Shown: piece after piece, positions 7,075 through 9,228 of the stretch | Numbering within the stretch: the stretch's first letter is position 1 | How the letters are laid out: the number at the start of each line of letters is the position of its first letter | Source: an uncultured Actinomycetes bacterium | Lineage (GTDB): Bacteria; Actinomycetota; Actinomycetes; Nanopelagicales; Nanopelagicaceae | NCBI GenBank assembly: GCA_903852955.1 | Contig: CAINSH010000128.1 | Span: 1 to 9,228, forward strand | Reading direction: 5' to 3' | DNA length: 9,228 bases | Made by a program: the position numbers and the translations under genes | Notes under the pieces: model-generated | What the model was told of the DNA's origin: nothing | What the model saw: only the letters and a program-made list of their open reading frames with translations | The model's database searches: none

Positions 7075-8121
7075 ATGACAACCGCTACTCCAACCCCATC
7101 AAAACCTTGGCAAGCATCAAATAAAGACCGTGCTATTGACGGTGCTATTTTTCTTGCTGCGCTAGCTTCAACATACCTACTAGTGAATTTCACTGGATTA
7201 AATGGCAAGTTAGCGTACTTTTTAACTTTCTTTATAGCTTATGCAATCATCACAACCGCTTTTAAAGGTATTCAACGCGGCAATGCTGCTGCCAAAGATG
7301 CACTTGTAAACTCACTTGTTGCAATTGGCGCAATCGTTACCGTAATTCCTGTGGCAAGTATTCTGCTTACTGTTTTGCAAAAAGGTTTACCTGGAATCAG
7401 TTTTGGACTTTTTACTCATGATATGTCACTGGCCACTCCAACCGATCCCTTAAGCAATGGTGGATTGCTACATGCAATTACGGGGACATTGACGCTCATG
7501 GTCCTTGCCTTAGTCATGAGTGTGCCAATTGGAATTCTGACGGCACTGTATTTAACTGAAATTAAGGGCCGTTTTACTGGGCCAATTCGCTTTCTGGTTC
7601 AGGCGATGAGTGGTGTTCCTTCAATTGTCGCGGGGCTATTTATTCTCTCTGCAATTTTGTACCCAATCACAAAAGCTTATTCAGGTCTTATGGGAGCACT
7701 ATCTTTAACAATTTTGATGATTCCAACAATTGCTAGAACCTCTGAAGAAGTTCTGAACTTAATCCCAAATGATTTACGCGAAGCAGGAACCGCTCTTGGT
7801 GGCACTCAATGGCGAACAGTTGCAATGATTGTTGTACCTGCCGCCCGAAGCGGTTTGGTTACTGCAATTATTCTTGGAGTCGCTCGAATTGCCGGCGAAA
7901 CAGCGCCAATCCTTTTGCTTACTGGTGGTGGGGATAAGGTCAATCCCAATGCCTTTAACGGACCAATTGGATCTTTGCCGTATTACATCTGGAAATCATT
8001 TAATGCAGGTTCCCCAGAAGCGATCACTCGCGCATGGGCCGGTTTGTTAGTTCTTGTAGGTCTTGTTTTATTCCTATTCACATCAGCCCGCTTTTTAGGT
8101 GCACGAAAGGTTTCCAAATGA
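7075..8121 (+). CDS. pstA: Phosphate ABC transporter permease PstA
   Basis: The second permease subunit, 348 residues. It has eight likely membrane segments: two extra N-terminal ones ([17 protein letters not shown] and [18 protein letters not shown]) before the usual six, an arrangement also seen in longer actinobacterial PstA proteins. The permease signature is [20 protein letters not shown], then [17 protein letters not shown] and [15 protein letters not shown], which marks PstA rather than PstC. It begins two bases after the pstC stop and its TGA overlaps the pstB ATG as ATGA, so pstC, pstA and pstB should be translated together. The ribosome-binding match is weak (AGG at 7063-7065). Confidence 0.94.
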   Translation: MTTATPTPSKPWQASNKDRAIDGAIFLAALASTYLLVNFTGLNGKLAYFLTFFIAYAIITTAFKGIQRGNAAAKDALVNSLVAIGAIVTVIPVASILLTVLQKGLPGISFGLFTHDMSLATPTDPLSNGGLLHAITGTLTLMVLALVMSVPIGILTALYLTEIKGRFTGPIRFLVQAMSGVPSIVAGLFILSAILYPITKAYSGLMGALSLTILMIPTIARTSEEVLNLIPNDLREAGTALGGTQWRTVAMIVVPAARSGLVTAIILGVARIAGETAPILLLTGGGDKVNPNAFNGPIGSLPYYIWKSFNAGSPEAITRAWAGLLVLVGLVLFLFTSARFLGARKVSK

Positions 8122-8996
8122 CAACTTCTCATGAGAGCGAGAACCAAGATATGCAGACTTCAGTGAAACCATCATCACTGGCCGATGTTGCAGCCGCAAA
8201 GGCACCAAAAACTCCAGGCACTTCGGTGTTGGGCACTGGGCTTGAGACACGTGGAGTTCATGCATGGTTTGGCAAGCATCATGCGTTATCAAATATCTCA
8301 TTAGATTTCGCTGCCGGAACAGTCACTGCACTCATTGGTCCATCAGGTTGCGGTAAATCTACTTTCATTCGCACCATTAATCGGATGCACGAATTCATTC
8401 CAGGGGCTGCAATGGCCGGAGAAGTTTTACTTGATGGAAAAGATGTATATGCACCCGGCACTGATGTAACCAAGATTCGCCTACAAATTGGAATGGTTTT
8501 CCAAAAACCAAATCCATTTCCTTCAATGACTATTGGCGAAAACGTTTTATCTGGATTAAAACTGGCTCAACTCAAAGTTGAAAACAAAGATGAACTTCTT
8601 GAGGAATGTCTAGAGCGAGCAGGACTTTGGAATGAGGTTAAAGACCGCCTTGGTGCACATGGCGGATCACTCTCAGGTGGTCAACAGCAACGTTTATGTA
8701 TTGCGCGAGCTCTTGCTGTTCGCCCACAAGTTCTATTGATGGATGAACCATGTTCTGCGCTTGACCCAGGCTCTACACTTCGCATTGAAGACACAATTCG
8801 CCATCTCTCAGATTCCATGACAATCATCATTGTCACCCACAATATGCAGCAAGCAGCCCGTGTATCTGACTACACCGCCTTCTTCTTATCCGATGGCGGT
8901 CCTGGCCAAATGATCGAAGTTGCGCCAACGAGTGAGATTTTCTCACGCCCGCAGGACTCTCGTACTGAGAGTTATGTAACTGGACGATTTGGTTAA
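8118..8996 (+). CDS. pstB: Phosphate ABC transporter ATP-binding protein PstB
   Basis: The ATPase that drives phosphate import, 292 residues. It has Walker [10 protein letters not shown] (74-82), the Q-loop glutamine in [11 protein letters not shown] (Gln129), the ABC signature LSGGQQQR (185-192), Walker B LLMDEP (206-211) with catalytic Glu210, D-loop SALD and the H-loop His241 in VTHNM. The FQKPNPFP motif is characteristic of PstB. I chose ATG at 8118, within the ATGA overlap with pstA and seven bases after GAAAGG (8105-8110). The first 42 or so residues are polar, Ala/Ser/Pro-rich and beyond the usual core of about 258 residues; an internal ATG at 8151 would shorten this only slightly. All catalytic motifs are intact. 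A gap of about 120 bases with a separate promoter divides it from pstS. Confidence 0.95.
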   Translation: MTTSHESENQDMQTSVKPSSLADVAAAKAPKTPGTSVLGTGLETRGVHAWFGKHHALSNISLDFAAGTVTALIGPSGCGKSTFIRTINRMHEFIPGAAMAGEVLLDGKDVYAPGTDVTKIRLQIGMVFQKPNPFPSMTIGENVLSGLKLAQLKVENKDELLEECLERAGLWNEVKDRLGAHGGSLSGGQQQRLCIARALAVRPQVLLMDEPCSALDPGSTLRIEDTIRHLSDSMTIIIVTHNMQQAARVSDYTAFFLSDGGPGQMIEVAPTSEIFSRPQDSRTESYVTGRFG

Positions 8997-9008
8997 TCAA
9001 CACCATTT

Positions 9009-9063
9009 GTTCACCTAAAGGTTGAACTACGTTAAACAAGCACACCATCAACGTTAACCCGCT
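9009..9063 (+). promoter_or_regulatory. PHO box array (11-bp direct repeats) before pstS
   Basis: In an 11-base register, units start at 9009 (GTTCACC, perfect), 9020/9021 (GTTGAAC, one base out of step), 9031 (GTTAAAC), 9042 (degenerate) and 9053 (GTTAACC). The units at 9031 and 9053 lie in the near-identical pair ACGTTAAAC and ACGTTAACC, 22 bases apart. The last unit lies 16 bases before the -10, the same phase as in the phoU promoter. This is a stronger and longer array than that of phoU, consistent with heavy induction of the binding protein at low phosphate. RegX3 binding is inferred. Confidence 0.75.
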
Positions 9064-9066
9064 CTA

Positions 9067-9104
9067 CATAGGTTTTACCTCGTAGTACTTAATCAAAACC
9101 TATG
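9067..9104 (+). repeat. Perfect 10-bp inverted repeat over pstS promoter and leader
   Basis: CATAGGTTTT (9067-9076) and AAAACCTATG (9095-9104) are exact reverse complements separated by 18 bases. The left arm contains the -10 hexamer, so RNA starting at about 9081 would include only the right arm, whereas read-through RNA from pstB would contain both. The right arm touches the ribosome-binding site. It could be an operator, a switch acting on read-through RNA, or a coincidence. Confidence 0.7.
9069..9074 (+). promoter_or_regulatory. -10 box of pstS promoter
   Basis: TAGGTT lies inside the same ACATAGGTTT 10-mer found at the phoU promoter, and its position relative to the PHO repeats is the same. 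Transcription would begin near 9081, leaving a leader of about 35 bases, unlike the leaderless phoU. Confidence 0.55.
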
Positions 9105-9110
9105 AGGGGA
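9104..9110 (+). promoter_or_regulatory. Shine-Dalgarno of pstS
   Basis: GAGGGGA ends five bases before the ATG at 9116 and is the strongest ribosome-binding site in the window. It supports that start and suggests high translation of pstS. Its first base is also the last base of the inverted repeat. Confidence 0.75.
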
Positions 9111-9115
9111 AATAA

Positions 9116-9228
9116 ATGAGAATTTCGAAGCTCGCGAAAGTTGCAGCACTTGCACTCGCGTTCGGCCTAGTAGCAGGCACACCAGCATATGCAGTTGATC
9201 TTCAAGGTTCAGGAGCATCTTTCCCAGC
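9116..9228 (+). CDS. pstS: Phosphate-binding protein PstS (3' end outside window)
   Basis: The extracytoplasmic phosphate-binding component of the Pst importer. Only the first 37 codons are present. Residues 1-26 form a Sec signal peptide: basic start (MRISKLAK), hydrophobic core (VAALALAFGLVAG) and a PAYA end suited to signal peptidase I, giving a mature start at VDLQ. The following GSGASFPA is the N-terminal phosphate-loop motif of PstS (the GAGATFPA type), which identifies the family. No cysteine occurs in the signal region, so it is not a lipoprotein by sequence. It comes after pstB, with its own PHO-box promoter and strong ribosome-binding site, rather than first in the operon. DING or related phosphate-binding proteins are an alternative, but the location argues for PstS. 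Confidence 0.88.
   Translation, partial: MRISKLAKVAALALAFGLVAGTPAYAVDLQGSGASFP

Noticed and set aside
8034..8117. Upstream extension of pstB to 8034
   Set aside because: It would overlap pstA by more than 80 bases with a Cys-rich sequence unlike PstB. The ATG at 8118 has an ATGA overlap and a ribosome site.
8997..9025. Terminator hairpin after pstB (TCAAC / GTTGA)
   Set aside because: Only five base pairs with a 19-base loop and no T-run; the bases are better explained by the PHO repeats.

Overview
The window most likely comes from a low-GC planktonic actinobacterium of the Nanopelagicales (acI, 'Ca. Planktophila'-like) type. The two-component pair reads as actinobacterial SenX3/RegX3, the PHO boxes have the Streptomyces/mycobacterial GTTCACC form, and several genes look leaderless, which is common in actinobacteria. 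Base composition is unusually AT-rich for that phylum and the genes are tightly packed. The lineage is an inference from protein resemblance and composition, not a database result.

Layout. Positions 1-1313 (+) hold the 3' part of gabT, a PLP-dependent 4-aminobutyrate aminotransferase that starts before the window. Converging on it, with stop codons overlapping by two bases, is a minus-strand pair: yjjI (1977-3512), a glycyl radical enzyme of unassigned reaction, and yjjW (1310-2008), its radical-SAM activase. Upstream of yjjI on the same strand is senX3-regX3 (5342-3595), the phosphate-sensing histidine kinase and response regulator, joined by an ATGA overlap. Diverging from senX3 on the plus strand is phoU-pstC-pstA-pstB (5434-8996), then pstS (from 9116, cut by the window end) behind its own promoter.

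How the genes work together. PstS should bind phosphate outside the membrane, PstC/PstA form the channel and PstB hydrolyses ATP. PhoU should relay transporter status to SenX3, which controls phosphorylation of RegX3. RegX3 should then bind the GTTCACC-type 11-bp repeats seen before phoU and before pstS. Both promoters share the 10-mer ACATAGGTTT, which contains the -10, with the repeat units in the same phase relative to it.

Points of interest. SenX3 has no transmembrane segment, and an in-frame stop just upstream rules out a simple extension. PstS has a cleavable signal peptide but no lipobox cysteine. The YjjW activase lacks the ferredoxin-like cluster insert of E. coli YjjW. A perfect 10-bp inverted repeat spans the pstS promoter and leader. 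An oxygen-labile glycyl radical system sits beside the phosphate regulon. No wholly new system is evident; most of the window is a phosphate-starvation locus with unusual details.
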